Source: an uncultured Erysipelotrichaceae bacterium (GTDB taxonomy: Bacteria > Bacillota_I > Bacilli_A > RFN20 > CAG-826). From it: DNA of 16,329 bases. The position numbers and the translations under genes were made by a program. Where the stretch lies: the NCBI GenBank assembly GCA_902774655.1, contig CACYJD010000004.1:1-16329 (forward strand), in the 5' to 3' direction. Of this stretch, positions 1-6,888 are shown piece by piece. The notes below the pieces were generated by a model. That model searched no databases. It worked only from the letters and a program-made list of their open reading frames with translations, and was not told the DNA's origin. Each line of letters starts with the position of its first letter. The first letter of the stretch is position 1.

Positions 1-119
1 ATGCACGTTGACGTTTGCATTGATATGCGAGGTTGCTGAAACACCAACAGGCGTTGTCATGATATGGTGCTCAGGGAATTCGCAAGTAGCAAGAAGTCAA
101 AAGCCTGAAAAAATATGAT
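1..119 (+). promoter_or_regulatory. Probable 5' untranslated leader of the S10 operon (start cut by window edge)
   Basis: No plausible reading frame covers this stretch, which leads directly into the rpsJ ribosome binding site. Complementary segments could fold it: TGCGA at 26-30 with TCGCA at 80-84, enclosing CACC at 42-45 with GGTG at 66-69; CAAC 45-48 with GTTG 53-56 is an alternative. S10-operon leaders in several bacteria carry an RNA element bound by L4 for feedback control, so a similar role is possible, but I cannot match this sequence to a described leader with certainty. No convincing promoter is seen inside it, so transcription probably starts further upstream. Confidence 0.4.
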
Positions 120-125
120 AGGAGG
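120..125 (+). promoter_or_regulatory. Ribosome binding site deciding the rpsJ start
   Basis: AGGAGG lies 7 nt upstream of the ATG at 133. The in-frame ATG at 115 overlaps this site and would add six residues not found in S10, so 133 is the start. Confidence 0.9.
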
Positions 126-132
126 AAAAATC

Positions 133-444
133 ATGGCAAAACTAAAATCCATTCGGGTTCGTTTGCAAGCTTATGATCACAAGATTCTTGATTTAAGTGT
201 CGAAAAGATCATTCAAGCCGCAACAAAAACTGGTGCCGGTGTTGTTGGCCCAATTCCGCTCCCGACGGAAAAACAAGTTTACACAATCTTACGTGCTGTT
301 CATAAGTACAAAGATAGTCGTGAACAATTCGAAATTAGAACACACAAAAGATTAATCGACATTACAAACCCAACAAGGGACACAATCGAAACCTTAAGAA
401 AACTTGATTTACCAAGTGGAGTTGATGTCGATATCAAGTTATAA
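133..444 (+). CDS. rpsJ: 30S ribosomal protein S10
   Basis: S10 is a small-subunit head protein and, in many bacteria, also a transcription antitermination partner (NusE) that binds NusB. The 103-residue product matches the usual family length. Recognisable S10 sequence includes the N-terminal KIRVRLQAYDHK-like strand (here KSIRVRLQAYDHKILD), the GPIPLPT loop and the C-terminal LPSGVDVDIKL end. The start at 133 is chosen because AGGAGG sits 7 nt before it; the ATG at 115 would place the Shine-Dalgarno sequence inside the gene. It is the first gene of the S10 operon, with rplC following after 14 nt. Confidence 0.97.
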   Translation: MAKLKSIRVRLQAYDHKILDLSVEKIIQAATKTGAGVVGPIPLPTEKQVYTILRAVHKYKDSREQFEIRTHKRLIDITNPTRDTIETLRKLDLPSGVDVDIKL

Positions 445-458
445 GGAGGACATCGACA

Positions 459-1139
459 ATGAAAGAAATTATTGGTCGTAAGATGGGCATGACAGAAGTC
501 TTCGCTCAAGATGGCACAATGTATGCTGTCACAGTCGTTGAAGTTCTTCCTAACGTTGTAACTCAAGTCAAGACAGTTGAAAAAGACGGTTATGACGCAC
601 TTCAAGTCGGATTCGAAGAAAAGAAAGAATCCAAAGTCAACAAAGCTGAAAAAGGACATTTCGAAAAAGCTGGTGTCAAAGCCACTAAAGTCCTTAAAGA
701 AGTTAAAGGTGACGAACTCGCTGGTTACAAAGTTGGCGATTCACTCAAAGCAGATTTATTCAAAGCTGGTGACGTCGTTGATGTAATCGGTGTCTCAAAA
801 GGTAGAGGTTACGCTGGTGTTATCAAACGCTGGGGTCACAAGATCGGTCCTAAAGGTCATGGATCTGGCTACCACAGAGGTCAAGGTTCCTTCGCTAACA
901 ACGGTCGTAACAACGCTCGTGTTATCCCAGGAAAGAAGATGAGTGGTCATCACGGTAATCTTAGCAGCACAATCCTCAATCTTAAGGTTGTCGAAACAAA
1001 TGCTGAAAAGAATTACATCTTAATTAAAGGTTCTGTACCTGGCGCAAAGAAATCCTTAATCAAGATTCGTAGCGCAATCAAGACTCAACTTGGTCATCCT
1101 GAAGTTATCAAGGAACTCGTTGAAGTGAAAGGAGAATAA
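459..1139 (+). CDS. rplC: 50S ribosomal protein L3
   Basis: L3 is an early-assembly large-subunit protein whose extended loop reaches the peptidyl transferase centre. The 226-residue product is somewhat longer than the usual ~209. It starts with the family signature IIGRKMGMTEVF and keeps GRGYAGVIKRWGH, the HGS-x-YHRG stretch (about residues 134-141) and the SVPGAKKSLIKI end. The loop at about 143-178 departs from consensus: it reads GSFANNGRNNARV and then GHHGNLSSTILNL, where most bacteria have GSxGxxxPxRV and GxMGxxxVTxxNL. The C-terminus is about 15 residues longer than usual. AAGGAGG precedes the ATG, and the last codons carry the ribosome binding site for rplD. Confidence 0.96.
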   Translation: MKEIIGRKMGMTEVFAQDGTMYAVTVVEVLPNVVTQVKTVEKDGYDALQVGFEEKKESKVNKAEKGHFEKAGVKATKVLKEVKGDELAGYKVGDSLKADLFKAGDVVDVIGVSKGRGYAGVIKRWGHKIGPKGHGSGYHRGQGSFANNGRNNARVIPGKKMSGHHGNLSSTILNLKVVETNAEKNYILIKGSVPGAKKSLIKIRSAIKTQLGHPEVIKELVEVKGE

Positions 1140-1141
1140 TC

Positions 1142-1777
1142 ATGGCAGCAAAAAATATCTCATTACCTGTTTATTCTCAAGCAGGTGAAGAACTCTCAAA
1201 AGTTAGCTTAAGCGCCGCAGTATTCGGTGTTGAAGCAAATACCCAAGTCATGAGAGACGCCGTTGTTGTCTATCAAGCCAACATGCGTCAAGACACCGCA
1301 AAGACTAAGAAACGCGACGAAGTCAGCGGTGGTGGTAAAAAACCATGGAGACAAAAGGGTACAGGTCGCGCAAGAGCCGGTTCTAGCCGTTCTCCAATCT
1401 GGGTTGGTGGTGGAACAGTCTTCGGTCCTACCGGAGTTCAAAACCACAAGATCTCCCAAAATAAGAAAGAACACAAACTCGCTCTTAAATCTGCTTGGTC
1501 ACTCAAAGCAAAAGATGGCTTAAAAGTTGTTGATAGCTTCAAGTTCGAAGAAATCAAAACCAAGAATGTCGTCAAGATGCTTAGCGATCTCAAAGTCAGT
1601 GGTAAAGTTCTCATCGTCATTGCTGAAGCTGATGAAAACTTAATCCTCAGTGCTCAAAATATCGCTAATGTAGTAATCACAAGAGCAGATAACGTCTCAG
1701 TTTATGACCTCATGTATTTCGATACAGTAGTCGCTAACAAAGACGCCGTCAAAGCAATCGAGGAGGCATTGAAGTAA
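1142..1777 (+). CDS. rplD: 50S ribosomal protein L4
   Basis: L4 binds 23S rRNA domain I, and its extended loop lines the peptide exit tunnel. In several bacteria it also represses its own operon by binding the leader RNA. At 211 residues it is of normal length. The diagnostic extended loop is at about residues 60-90 (GGGKKPWRQKGTGRARAGS, then RSPIWVGGGTVFGP), followed by the C-terminal Rossmann-like domain ending in YDLMYFDTVVANKDAV. The start lies 2 nt after the rplC stop, with AAAGGAG inside rplC, so the two genes are probably translationally coupled. Confidence 0.97.
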   Translation: MAAKNISLPVYSQAGEELSKVSLSAAVFGVEANTQVMRDAVVVYQANMRQDTAKTKKRDEVSGGGKKPWRQKGTGRARAGSSRSPIWVGGGTVFGPTGVQNHKISQNKKEHKLALKSAWSLKAKDGLKVVDSFKFEEIKTKNVVKMLSDLKVSGKVLIVIAEADENLILSAQNIANVVITRADNVSVYDLMYFDTVVANKDAVKAIEEALK

Positions 1778-1778
1778 T

Positions 1779-2129
1779 ATGGCAGCAAAGAAAGCAAAAG
1801 CCGAAGTCGTAAAAGACAGCGCAAAATTATCTAAGGCCACAATTCACGATTTCGATATCATCATCGAACCAGTGTTAACTGAAAAATCAATGGCCCTCAT
1901 GCAAGAACAAAACAAAGTTACTGTCAAGGTAAGCAAAAAAGCAAACCGCGCTGACATCAAGAAAGCATTCGAAAGAGTCTTCCAAGTCAGTGTCGAAGAC
2001 GTAAACATTGTAAACGTATCAAGTAAAGATACACGCAGAGGTGGACGTTATAACGGTACCATCCCAGGATTCAAGAAAGCTATCGTCACTCTTAAAGATG
2101 GTGAAGCTCTCGACTTATTCAAAGAATAA
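1779..2129 (+). CDS. rplW: 50S ribosomal protein L23, with short N-terminal extension
   Basis: L23 sits at the rim of the peptide exit tunnel and is the docking site for trigger factor and signal recognition particle. The 116-residue product is longer than the usual ~95 because about 20 Lys/Ala-rich residues precede the core, which begins near residue 23 (HDFDIIIEPVLTEKSM). The remaining core is normal: KVSKKANRADIKKAFE, then VEDVNIVNV and a GRYNGTIPGFKKAIVTL end. AGGAGG lies 12 nt before the ATG, inside rplD; this spacing is long. The start overlaps nothing and follows the rplD stop by 1 nt. Confidence 0.95.
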   Translation: MAAKKAKAEVVKDSAKLSKATIHDFDIIIEPVLTEKSMALMQEQNKVTVKVSKKANRADIKKAFERVFQVSVEDVNIVNVSSKDTRRGGRYNGTIPGFKKAIVTLKDGEALDLFKE

Positions 2130-2173
2130 TCCTGCCCCGAACAAATTAAAGTTCCAAATATAGGAGGAAAAAC

Positions 2174-3007
2174 ATGTCAATTAGAACTTATAGACCGACA
2201 TCGGCCTCACGTCGTAACATGACTAATCTAACATTTGACGAAATCACCAAATCAACTCCTGAAAAAAGTTTAACAGTAAAACTTACTAAGACAGGCGGAC
2301 GTAATAACCAAGGCGTTATCACAACACGTCACATCGGTGGTGGTCATAAACGTAGATATAGAATTGTCGACTTCAAGAGAAATAAAGACGGCATTGTCGG
2401 TATCGTCAAAGCGGTTGAATATGATCCAAACCGTAACGCAAACATCTTACTCATCGCATATGTTGATGGTGAAAAAAGATACATCCTTGCCCCACAAGGA
2501 TTAAAAGTTGGAGATAAAGTTCTCTCCGGTGAAGATGTCGATATCAGAGTTGGTAACGCTCTTCCACTAAAGAACATCCCAGAAGGTACATTCATTCACA
2601 ACGTTGAATTAAGTCCTAAAAAAGGTGGACAAATGTGCCGTGCTGCAGGAACAAGTGCTCAAGTACTTGGTAAAGAAGGCAAATATGTCATCTTAAGACT
2701 TGCATCTGGTGAAGTTAGAAAAGTACTTCAAGAATGCCGCGCTACAATCGGTATCGTCGGTAATGAAGACTACACACTTGTCAATAAAGGTAAAGCCGGT
2801 AAGACCAGATGGCTCGGTACTAGACCAACAGTTAGAGGTTCCGTTATGAACCCTAACGACCACCCACACGGTGGTGGTGAAGGTAAATCACCAGTTGGTC
2901 GTGATGCTCCACGTACCCCATGGGGTAAACGTGCTCTTGGCGTTAAGACAAGAAAACAAAAGAAAGCTTCTACAAAATTAATCGTTCGTAGAAGAAACGG
3001 CAAATAA
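2174..3007 (+). CDS. rplB: 50S ribosomal protein L2
   Basis: L2 is a highly conserved primary 23S rRNA binder needed for subunit joining and peptidyl transferase activity. The 277-residue product has the normal length. It shows GRNNQGVITTRHIGGGHKRR (about residues 42-61), YDPNRNANILLIAYVDGEKRYILAP, and the C-terminal MNPNDHPHGGGEGK-PVGRDAPRTPWGK block that contains the conserved histidine near the catalytic centre. A 44-nt gap separates it from rplW, the largest gap in the S10 part; it holds only a strong AGGAGG site and no clear hairpin. Confidence 0.98.
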   Translation: MSIRTYRPTSASRRNMTNLTFDEITKSTPEKSLTVKLTKTGGRNNQGVITTRHIGGGHKRRYRIVDFKRNKDGIVGIVKAVEYDPNRNANILLIAYVDGEKRYILAPQGLKVGDKVLSGEDVDIRVGNALPLKNIPEGTFIHNVELSPKKGGQMCRAAGTSAQVLGKEGKYVILRLASGEVRKVLQECRATIGIVGNEDYTLVNKGKAGKTRWLGTRPTVRGSVMNPNDHPHGGGEGKSPVGRDAPRTPWGKRALGVKTRKQKKASTKLIVRRRNGK

Positions 3008-3024
3008 TGAAAGGAGATAATTAA

Positions 3025-3315
3025 ATGGCACGTTCAATTAAAAAAGGACCATTCGCAGACGCATATTTACTTAAAAAAGTAGACGCGCTCAATGCTGCTA
3101 ACAAAAAAGAAGTTATCAAAACATGGTCACGTCGTTCGACTATCTTCCCTTCATTCGTCGAACATACCTTCGCTGTCTATAACGGACGCGAACACATCAC
3201 CGTCTATGTCACAGAAGATATGGTTGGTCACAAATTAGGCGAATTCGCCCCAACAAGAACCTTCAAAGGACACCACGGTAACAATGCAGAAGATAAGGCT
3301 GCTGCAAAGAAGTAA
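3025..3315 (+). CDS. rpsS: 30S ribosomal protein S19
   Basis: S19 forms a complex with S13 in the head of the small subunit, contacting the A-site tRNA region and the inter-subunit bridge. The 96-residue product is typical. It starts with MARSIKKGPFAD and keeps the WSRRSTIFPSFV and HKLGEFAPTRTFKGH signatures; the last residues are a Lys/Ala-rich tail (EDKAAAKK). AAAGGAG precedes the ATG. rplV starts 10 nt downstream, with its ribosome binding site beginning in the rpsS stop codon. Confidence 0.97.
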   Translation: MARSIKKGPFADAYLLKKVDALNAANKKEVIKTWSRRSTIFPSFVEHTFAVYNGREHITVYVTEDMVGHKLGEFAPTRTFKGHHGNNAEDKAAAKK

Positions 3316-3320
3316 GGAGG
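3314..3320 (+). promoter_or_regulatory. Ribosome binding site deciding the rplV start
   Basis: AAGGAGG, overlapping the rpsS stop codon, lies 5 nt before the ATG at 3326. An in-frame ATG at 3284, inside rpsS, lacks such a site, so the L22 tail begins at 3326. Confidence 0.88.
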
Positions 3321-3325
3321 TAACT

Positions 3326-3826
3326 ATGGCAGAAGAAAAGAAAACCGCTACTAAAAAAGCTGCTCCAAAAGCTAAAAAAGAAGTAGTCGAAGAAGCTCCT
3401 AAGGCTGTAGAAGAAGCTCCTAAAGCTAAAAAAGCCACAAAGAAAGCAGAAAAGAAAGAAGCTCCTAAAGCTGAACCAGTTAAACCAGCTGTTACAGAAG
3501 CTCGCGCAACTGCTTATGATGTCAGAGTCACTCCTCGTAAAGCTCGCTTAGTCATCGACTTAGTTAGAGGTAAAAACGTTAACGAAGCTCTCGGCATCCT
3601 TGCCAACCTTAACAAGGCCGCAAGCCCAATCGTCGCTAAAGTTATTAAGTCAGCTGCTGCTAACGCAATCAATAACTTCGGAATGGACGAAGAAAGCTTA
3701 TACGTCGCTACCATCTATGCTAACGACGGATTACGTATGAAACGTTTCCTTCCAAGAGCGAAGGGTAGCGCTTCAGGACTTGTTAAAAGAACAAGCCACA
3801 TCACCGTTGTGGTGAAATCAAGATAA
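3326..3826 (+). CDS. rplV: 50S ribosomal protein L22 with long Lys/Ala/Pro/Glu-rich N-terminal tail
   Basis: L22 binds all 23S rRNA domains; its globular part lies at the exit-tunnel mouth and its beta-hairpin lines the tunnel. The 166-residue product exceeds the usual ~110 because residues 1 to about 56 form a low-complexity tail made of K, A, P, E and V, with three EAPKA units. The normal core starts near residue 57 (TEARATAYDVRVTPRKARL) and keeps NAINNFGM and the tunnel hairpin MKRFLPRAKG-LVKRTSHITVVV. The tail is read in the same frame from a strong ribosome binding site, so it is most likely translated. A similar tail occurs on L5 in this window. The tail is probably disordered; its role is unknown. 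Confidence 0.95.
   Translation: MAEEKKTATKKAAPKAKKEVVEEAPKAVEEAPKAKKATKKAEKKEAPKAEPVKPAVTEARATAYDVRVTPRKARLVIDLVRGKNVNEALGILANLNKAASPIVAKVIKSAAANAINNFGMDEESLYVATIYANDGLRMKRFLPRAKGSASGLVKRTSHITVVVKSR
3392..3468 (+). repeat. Three direct repeats of GAAGCTCCTAA within rplV tail
   Basis: Identical 11-nt copies lie at 3392-3402, 3413-3423 and 3458-3468, all in the same frame and encoding EAPK. They sit in the low-complexity tail of L22 and could allow its length to vary by slippage or recombination (inference). Confidence 0.85.
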
Positions 3827-3839
3827 GGAGGAAAATACA

Positions 3840-4517
3840 ATGGGTCAAAAAGTTAGTCCAATTGGTATGAGAGTTGGAATCAACCGTAACTGGAATTCAC
3901 GTTGGTTCGCAAACGATCAAGAATATTCAAAATTCCTCCACGAAGATATCAAAGTCAGAAAATATCTTGAGAAGAATTTAAAAGACGCTCTCCTCTCCCA
4001 CATTGAAATCGAAAGATTCAAAGCCGAAGAAGGTAGAGATGTCGTTGTTAAAATGTTTGTTGCTAGACCAGGTGTCGTTATTGGACAAGATGGTGCAACA
4101 ATCAACAAACTTAAAAAAGAAGTTAGCAAGATCCTTAAAGGATCAAGCGTCAAACTTGAAGCTATCGAAGTCAAGAATCCTGACCTCGATGCCAACTTAG
4201 TTGCTCAAAGCATCGCTAGAGAACTTGAAAACCGTGCTTCATTTAGAACAGTTCAAAAGAAAGCTATTCAACGCGTTCGTAAAGCTGGTGCTAAAGGTAT
4301 CAAGACTGCTGTCAGTGGTCGTCTTGGTGGTGCAGATATTGCTAGAACCGAAGGTTATAAAGACGGTATCGTCCCACTAACCACCTTAAGAAGTAATATC
4401 GACTACGCAACATGCGAAGCTGTCACCGCTTATGGTAGACTCGGCGTTAAAGTCTGGATCTGCTTAGGTGACAAAGTCGCCCAAAAAGAAGATGTTAAGA
4501 AAGGGGACAAAGAATAA
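3840..4517 (+). CDS. rpsC: 30S ribosomal protein S3
   Basis: S3 lies at the mRNA entry channel, where it contributes to helicase activity with S4 and S5. The 225-residue product has the family length. It starts MGQKVSPIGMRVGI, holds the type-2 KH domain with the G-x-x-G loop as IGQDG (about residue 80), and keeps the C-terminal GRLGGADIARTEGYKDG and YGRLGVKVWI blocks. The last 15 residues are charged. The KH loop usually reads IGRGG, so the two middle residues are variants. AAGGAGG precedes the ATG. The stop overlaps the rplP start by one base (TAATG). Confidence 0.97.
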   Translation: MGQKVSPIGMRVGINRNWNSRWFANDQEYSKFLHEDIKVRKYLEKNLKDALLSHIEIERFKAEEGRDVVVKMFVARPGVVIGQDGATINKLKKEVSKILKGSSVKLEAIEVKNPDLDANLVAQSIARELENRASFRTVQKKAIQRVRKAGAKGIKTAVSGRLGGADIARTEGYKDGIVPLTTLRSNIDYATCEAVTAYGRLGVKVWICLGDKVAQKEDVKKGDKE

Positions 4518-4930
4518 TGTTACAACCTAAAAGAGTAAAATATCGCCGTCCTCATGGCATCAAATATGAAGGTTTATCCAAAGGTGGTAATGAAGTCAGC
4601 TTTGGTGAAATGGGTCTACAAGCCGTTACCGGTGCATGGATCACAAACCGTCAAATCGAAGCTGCTCGTATTGTCTTAAGTAGATATTGTAAGAAAGAAG
4701 GAAAGGTCTACATTAGAATCTTCCCTCACTTAGCAAAAACTAAAAAACCTGCTGAAGTTCGTATGGGTAGTGGTAAAGGTTCACCAGAACAATGGGTAGC
4801 AGTCGTCAAACAAAATAGAGTTATGTTTGAAATGGCTGGTCTCCCAGAAGAAACCATGCGCGAAGCACTCCGCTTAGCAAGTTACAAACTTCCTAACAAG
4901 TGCCGCGTCATCAAAAAGGAGGCAAAATAA
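4517..4930 (+). CDS. rplP: 50S ribosomal protein L16
   Basis: L16 organises the A-site tRNA region and is among the last proteins incorporated into the large subunit. The 137-residue product starts MLQPKRVKYRRPH and keeps the FGEMGLQAVTGAWITNRQIEAAR and RMGSGKGSPEQWVAVVK signatures and the KLPNKCRVI end. Its ATG shares one base with the rpsC stop (TAATG), and a GGGG-type site lies within rpsC, which suggests coupled translation with S3. Its own stop overlaps the rpmC start in the same way. Confidence 0.97.
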   Translation: MLQPKRVKYRRPHGIKYEGLSKGGNEVSFGEMGLQAVTGAWITNRQIEAARIVLSRYCKKEGKVYIRIFPHLAKTKKPAEVRMGSGKGSPEQWVAVVKQNRVMFEMAGLPEETMREALRLASYKLPNKCRVIKKEAK

Positions 4931-5127
4931 TGAAAGTCGCAGAATTTCGTGAATTAAGTAATGAAGAACTCAACGAGAAGATTTACCTCCTCAAAGAAGA
5001 ACTCTTCAACTTACGTCGCAAAAAAGCTGTTGGTCAACTCGAACACGGCGAACAAGTTAATAGAGTAAGAAAAGATATCGCACGTGCCTTAATGGTCAAA
5101 CGTGAAAGAGAATTAGGAATCAAATAA
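4930..5127 (+). CDS. rpmC: 50S ribosomal protein L29
   Basis: L29 is a small two-helix protein near the exit-tunnel opening beside L23. The 65-residue product is of normal length and keeps the characteristic pattern: ELSNEELNEKI in the first helix, the LFNLRRKKAVGQLE turn, and RVRKDIARALMVKRERE in the second. I chose ATG 4930 because AAGGAGG (4916-4922) lies 7 nt before it and L29 proteins begin with MKxxE(L/F)R. An upstream in-frame ATG at 4900 within rplP would add 10 residues and has no site. Start and preceding stop overlap by one base. Confidence 0.95.
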   Translation: MKVAEFRELSNEELNEKIYLLKEELFNLRRKKAVGQLEHGEQVNRVRKDIARALMVKRERELGIK

Positions 5128-5140
5128 GGAGGAGTAAACG

Positions 5141-5467
5141 ATGGAAAGAAATAGAAGAACCCAATTACAAGGTGTCGTTGTTTCTGACAAGATGGATAAA
5201 ACTATCGTTGTTGAAGTTGAAACTCACAAGAGACATCCTAAGTACGCAAAGCGCGTTAAATATTCTAATAAGTATTACGCGCACGATGAAAAGAACGAAG
5301 CCAAGAAGGGTGATACAGTCACCATCATGGCTACAAGAGCTTTAAGTGCTACAAAAAGATGGAGACTTGTCTCAATCGATAAATTAGCCCTTAAATCAAT
5401 TAAAGAAGAAGTTGCTTTAGAAGAGGAAGTCCTCGAAGAAGAAGCAACAGAATCTAAAGGAGAATAA
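5141..5467 (+). CDS. rpsQ: 30S ribosomal protein S17 with acidic C-terminal tail
   Basis: S17 is an OB-fold primary 16S rRNA binder. The core spans about residues 1-84: RRTQLQGVVVSDKMDKTIVV, HKRHPKYAKRV and the KKGDTVTIMATRALSATKRWRLV end. The product has 108 residues compared with about 87 in most bacteria. The excess is a C-terminal tail from about residue 86 that contains ten glutamates, opposite in charge to the rest of the protein. The tail's final codons contain the ribosome binding site of rplN. GGAGG lies 9 nt before the ATG. Confidence 0.95.
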   Translation: MERNRRTQLQGVVVSDKMDKTIVVEVETHKRHPKYAKRVKYSNKYYAHDEKNEAKKGDTVTIMATRALSATKRWRLVSIDKLALKSIKEEVALEEEVLEEEATESKGE

Positions 5468-5472
5468 TAGAT

Positions 5473-5847
5473 ATGATTCAAACCGAAACAAATCTAGTTG
5501 TCGCTGATAACAGTGGCGCACGCTCCGTTAGAGTATTCCGCTTAAAAGGCGGCTCCCATAGAAAAGTTAGCGGTATCGGTGACATCGTTACCTGTGCCGT
5601 TAAAGACGCTATCCCAAATGGCCGTGTTAAAAAGAGTGATATTGTTAAAGGCATCATTGTCCGTACAAAACACCCAATCAATCGTCCAGATGGATCCACA
5701 ATCGCCTTCGATGATAACGCCATCGTCCTCATCGATAACGATGGTGCTCCAATCGGCACACGTGTCTTTGGACCAGTAGCCCGTGAACTTCGTGAAAAAG
5801 GTGAAGGTTACATGAAAATTGTTTCCCTCGCTACCGAAGTTTTATAA
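5473..5847 (+). CDS. rplN: 50S ribosomal protein L14
   Basis: L14 contributes to bridges with the small subunit and interacts with the silencing factor RsfS in many bacteria. The 124-residue product has the normal length. It starts MIQTETNLVVADNSGAR, has the conserved GDIVTCAVKDA and VRTKHPINRPDGSTIAFD strands, and ends with RVFGPVARELREKGYMKIVSLA-type sequence. The ribosome binding site AAAGGAG at 5456-5462 lies in the end of rpsQ. The rpsQ stop is followed by a second in-frame stop, TAG, after the TAA. Confidence 0.97.
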   Translation: MIQTETNLVVADNSGARSVRVFRLKGGSHRKVSGIGDIVTCAVKDAIPNGRVKKSDIVKGIIVRTKHPINRPDGSTIAFDDNAIVLIDNDGAPIGTRVFGPVARELREKGEGYMKIVSLATEVL

Positions 5848-5860
5848 GGAGGAACGTTAA

Positions 5861-6172
5861 ATGAAAATACTTAAAGGTGATAAAGTTATCGTCATCGCCG
5901 GTAAAGACAAAGGTAAATCAGGTATTGTCCAAAAGACATTCCCTTCCAAAGGCCTTGTAGTCGTTGAAGGCGTTAACGTTCATAAGAAACATAGAAAACC
6001 AACTCAACAAACTCCAGAAGGAAGTATTCAAGAGATCTATGTTCCAATCGATGTTAGCAATGTTGCTATCGTTGACCCAAAAACAAAGAAAGCTTCACGC
6101 GTCGGTTATTCCGTCGATAAAAGCGGTAAGAAGATCCGTATTAGCAAAGCTAGCGGTTCTAAATTAGACTAA
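5861..6172 (+). CDS. rplX: 50S ribosomal protein L24
   Basis: L24 starts large-subunit assembly and sits near the exit-tunnel rim. The 103-residue product has the normal length. A KOW motif lies at about residues 4-30 (KGDKVIVIAGKDKGKSGIV), followed by the VVVEGVNVHKKHRKPTQQTPEG block and VAIVDPKTKKASRVGY. AAGGAGG follows the rplN stop and precedes the ATG by 8 nt. Confidence 0.97.
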   Translation: MKILKGDKVIVIAGKDKGKSGIVQKTFPSKGLVVVEGVNVHKKHRKPTQQTPEGSIQEIYVPIDVSNVAIVDPKTKKASRVGYSVDKSGKKIRISKASGSKLD

Positions 6173-6186
6173 GGAGGTTAAACAAA

Positions 6187-6873
6187 ATGGCAGAAACTAA
6201 AAAAGCCGCTGCTACTAAAAAAGCAGCCCCAGCAAAAGAAGTCAAAGTCGAAGAAACTCCAGTAGTCGAAGCTGCCCCAAAAGCTGCTCCTAAGAAAGCT
6301 GCTAAGAAGGGTGGAAACAAAGTACGCGTTGAATCTACAAGACTTCTTGACAGATATGAATCTGAAATCAAGAAAGAACTCATGAGCAAATTCGGATATA
6401 AATCCGTTATGCAAGTTCCACACTTAGAAAAAATCGTTGTTAACTGTGGTGTTGGTGAAGCAATCACAAACGCAAAAGTCCTTGAAGACGCCGTTAACGA
6501 AATTGCAATCATCACAGGACAACACCCTGTAATCACAAAGGCTAAAAAGTCCATCGCTACCTTCAAATTACGTGAAGGACAAGCCATCGGTTGCAAGGTC
6601 ACCCTTAGAGGTGTGAGAATGTATGAATTCTTAGATAAACTTGTCTCTATCGCTCTTCCACGTGTTCGTGACTTCCGTGGTATTAACAAAAATGCCTTCG
6701 ATGGTCATGGTAACTACACACTTGGCGTTAAAGAACAACTTATCTTCCCAGAAATCGAATACGATAAGGTTAGCAAAATCCGTGGAATGGATATCGTAAT
6801 CGTTACAACTGCTAAGAGTGATGAAGAAGCTTATGCTTTACTCGACATGCTTGGCATGCCATTCCAAAAATAA
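6187..6873 (+). CDS. rplE: 50S ribosomal protein L5 with long Lys/Ala/Pro/Glu-rich N-terminal tail
   Basis: L5 binds 5S rRNA in the central protuberance and contacts P-site tRNA. The 228-residue product exceeds the usual ~179 because residues 1-50 form a low-complexity tail (MAETKKAAATKKAAPAKEVK, then VEETPVVEAAPKAAPKKAAK). The core follows from about residue 51 and is normal: KFGYKSVMQVPHLEKIVVN, GQHPVITKAKKSIATFKLRE, LPRVRDFRG and the C-terminal MDIVIVTTAKSDEEAYALL-GMPFQK. The tail resembles that of L22 in composition and in its opening residues. AAGGAGG precedes the ATG at 6187, and no start closer to the core has a comparable site. Confidence 0.95.
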   Translation: MAETKKAAATKKAAPAKEVKVEETPVVEAAPKAAPKKAAKKGGNKVRVESTRLLDRYESEIKKELMSKFGYKSVMQVPHLEKIVVNCGVGEAITNAKVLEDAVNEIAIITGQHPVITKAKKSIATFKLREGQAIGCKVTLRGVRMYEFLDKLVSIALPRVRDFRGINKNAFDGHGNYTLGVKEQLIFPEIEYDKVSKIRGMDIVIVTTAKSDEEAYALLDMLGMPFQK

Positions 6874-6888
6874 TAGGAGGAGGAAACA

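Noticed and set aside
8..40. TTGACG at 8-13 as a -35 box for the S10 operon
   Set aside because: At 16-18 nt downstream there is no -10-like hexamer (the sequence reads GGTTGC), so it does not form a promoter.
300..659. 119-residue minus-strand open frame over rpsJ/rplC
   Set aside because: It crosses two conserved plus-strand genes and has no recognisable product.
2130..2173. Internal terminator or promoter between rplW and rplB
   Set aside because: No stem with a T-run and no convincing -10/-35 pair; only a ribosome binding site is seen.
3392..3468. The EAPK repeats as a CRISPR or mobile-element repeat
   Set aside because: Copies are 11 nt, in frame, spaced 10 and 34 nt, and explained by amino acid repetition.
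3326..3490. The L22 low-complexity region as a separate small gene fused by sequencing error
   Set aside because: It is in the same frame as L22 with a strong ribosome binding site and no stop, and L5 has a similar tail, so a genuine extension is simpler.
6159..6689. 176-residue minus-strand open frame opposite rplE
   Set aside because: It lies entirely antisense to conserved L5 sequence and its tail codons; no ribosome binding site or family likeness. It is a by-product of the codon composition.
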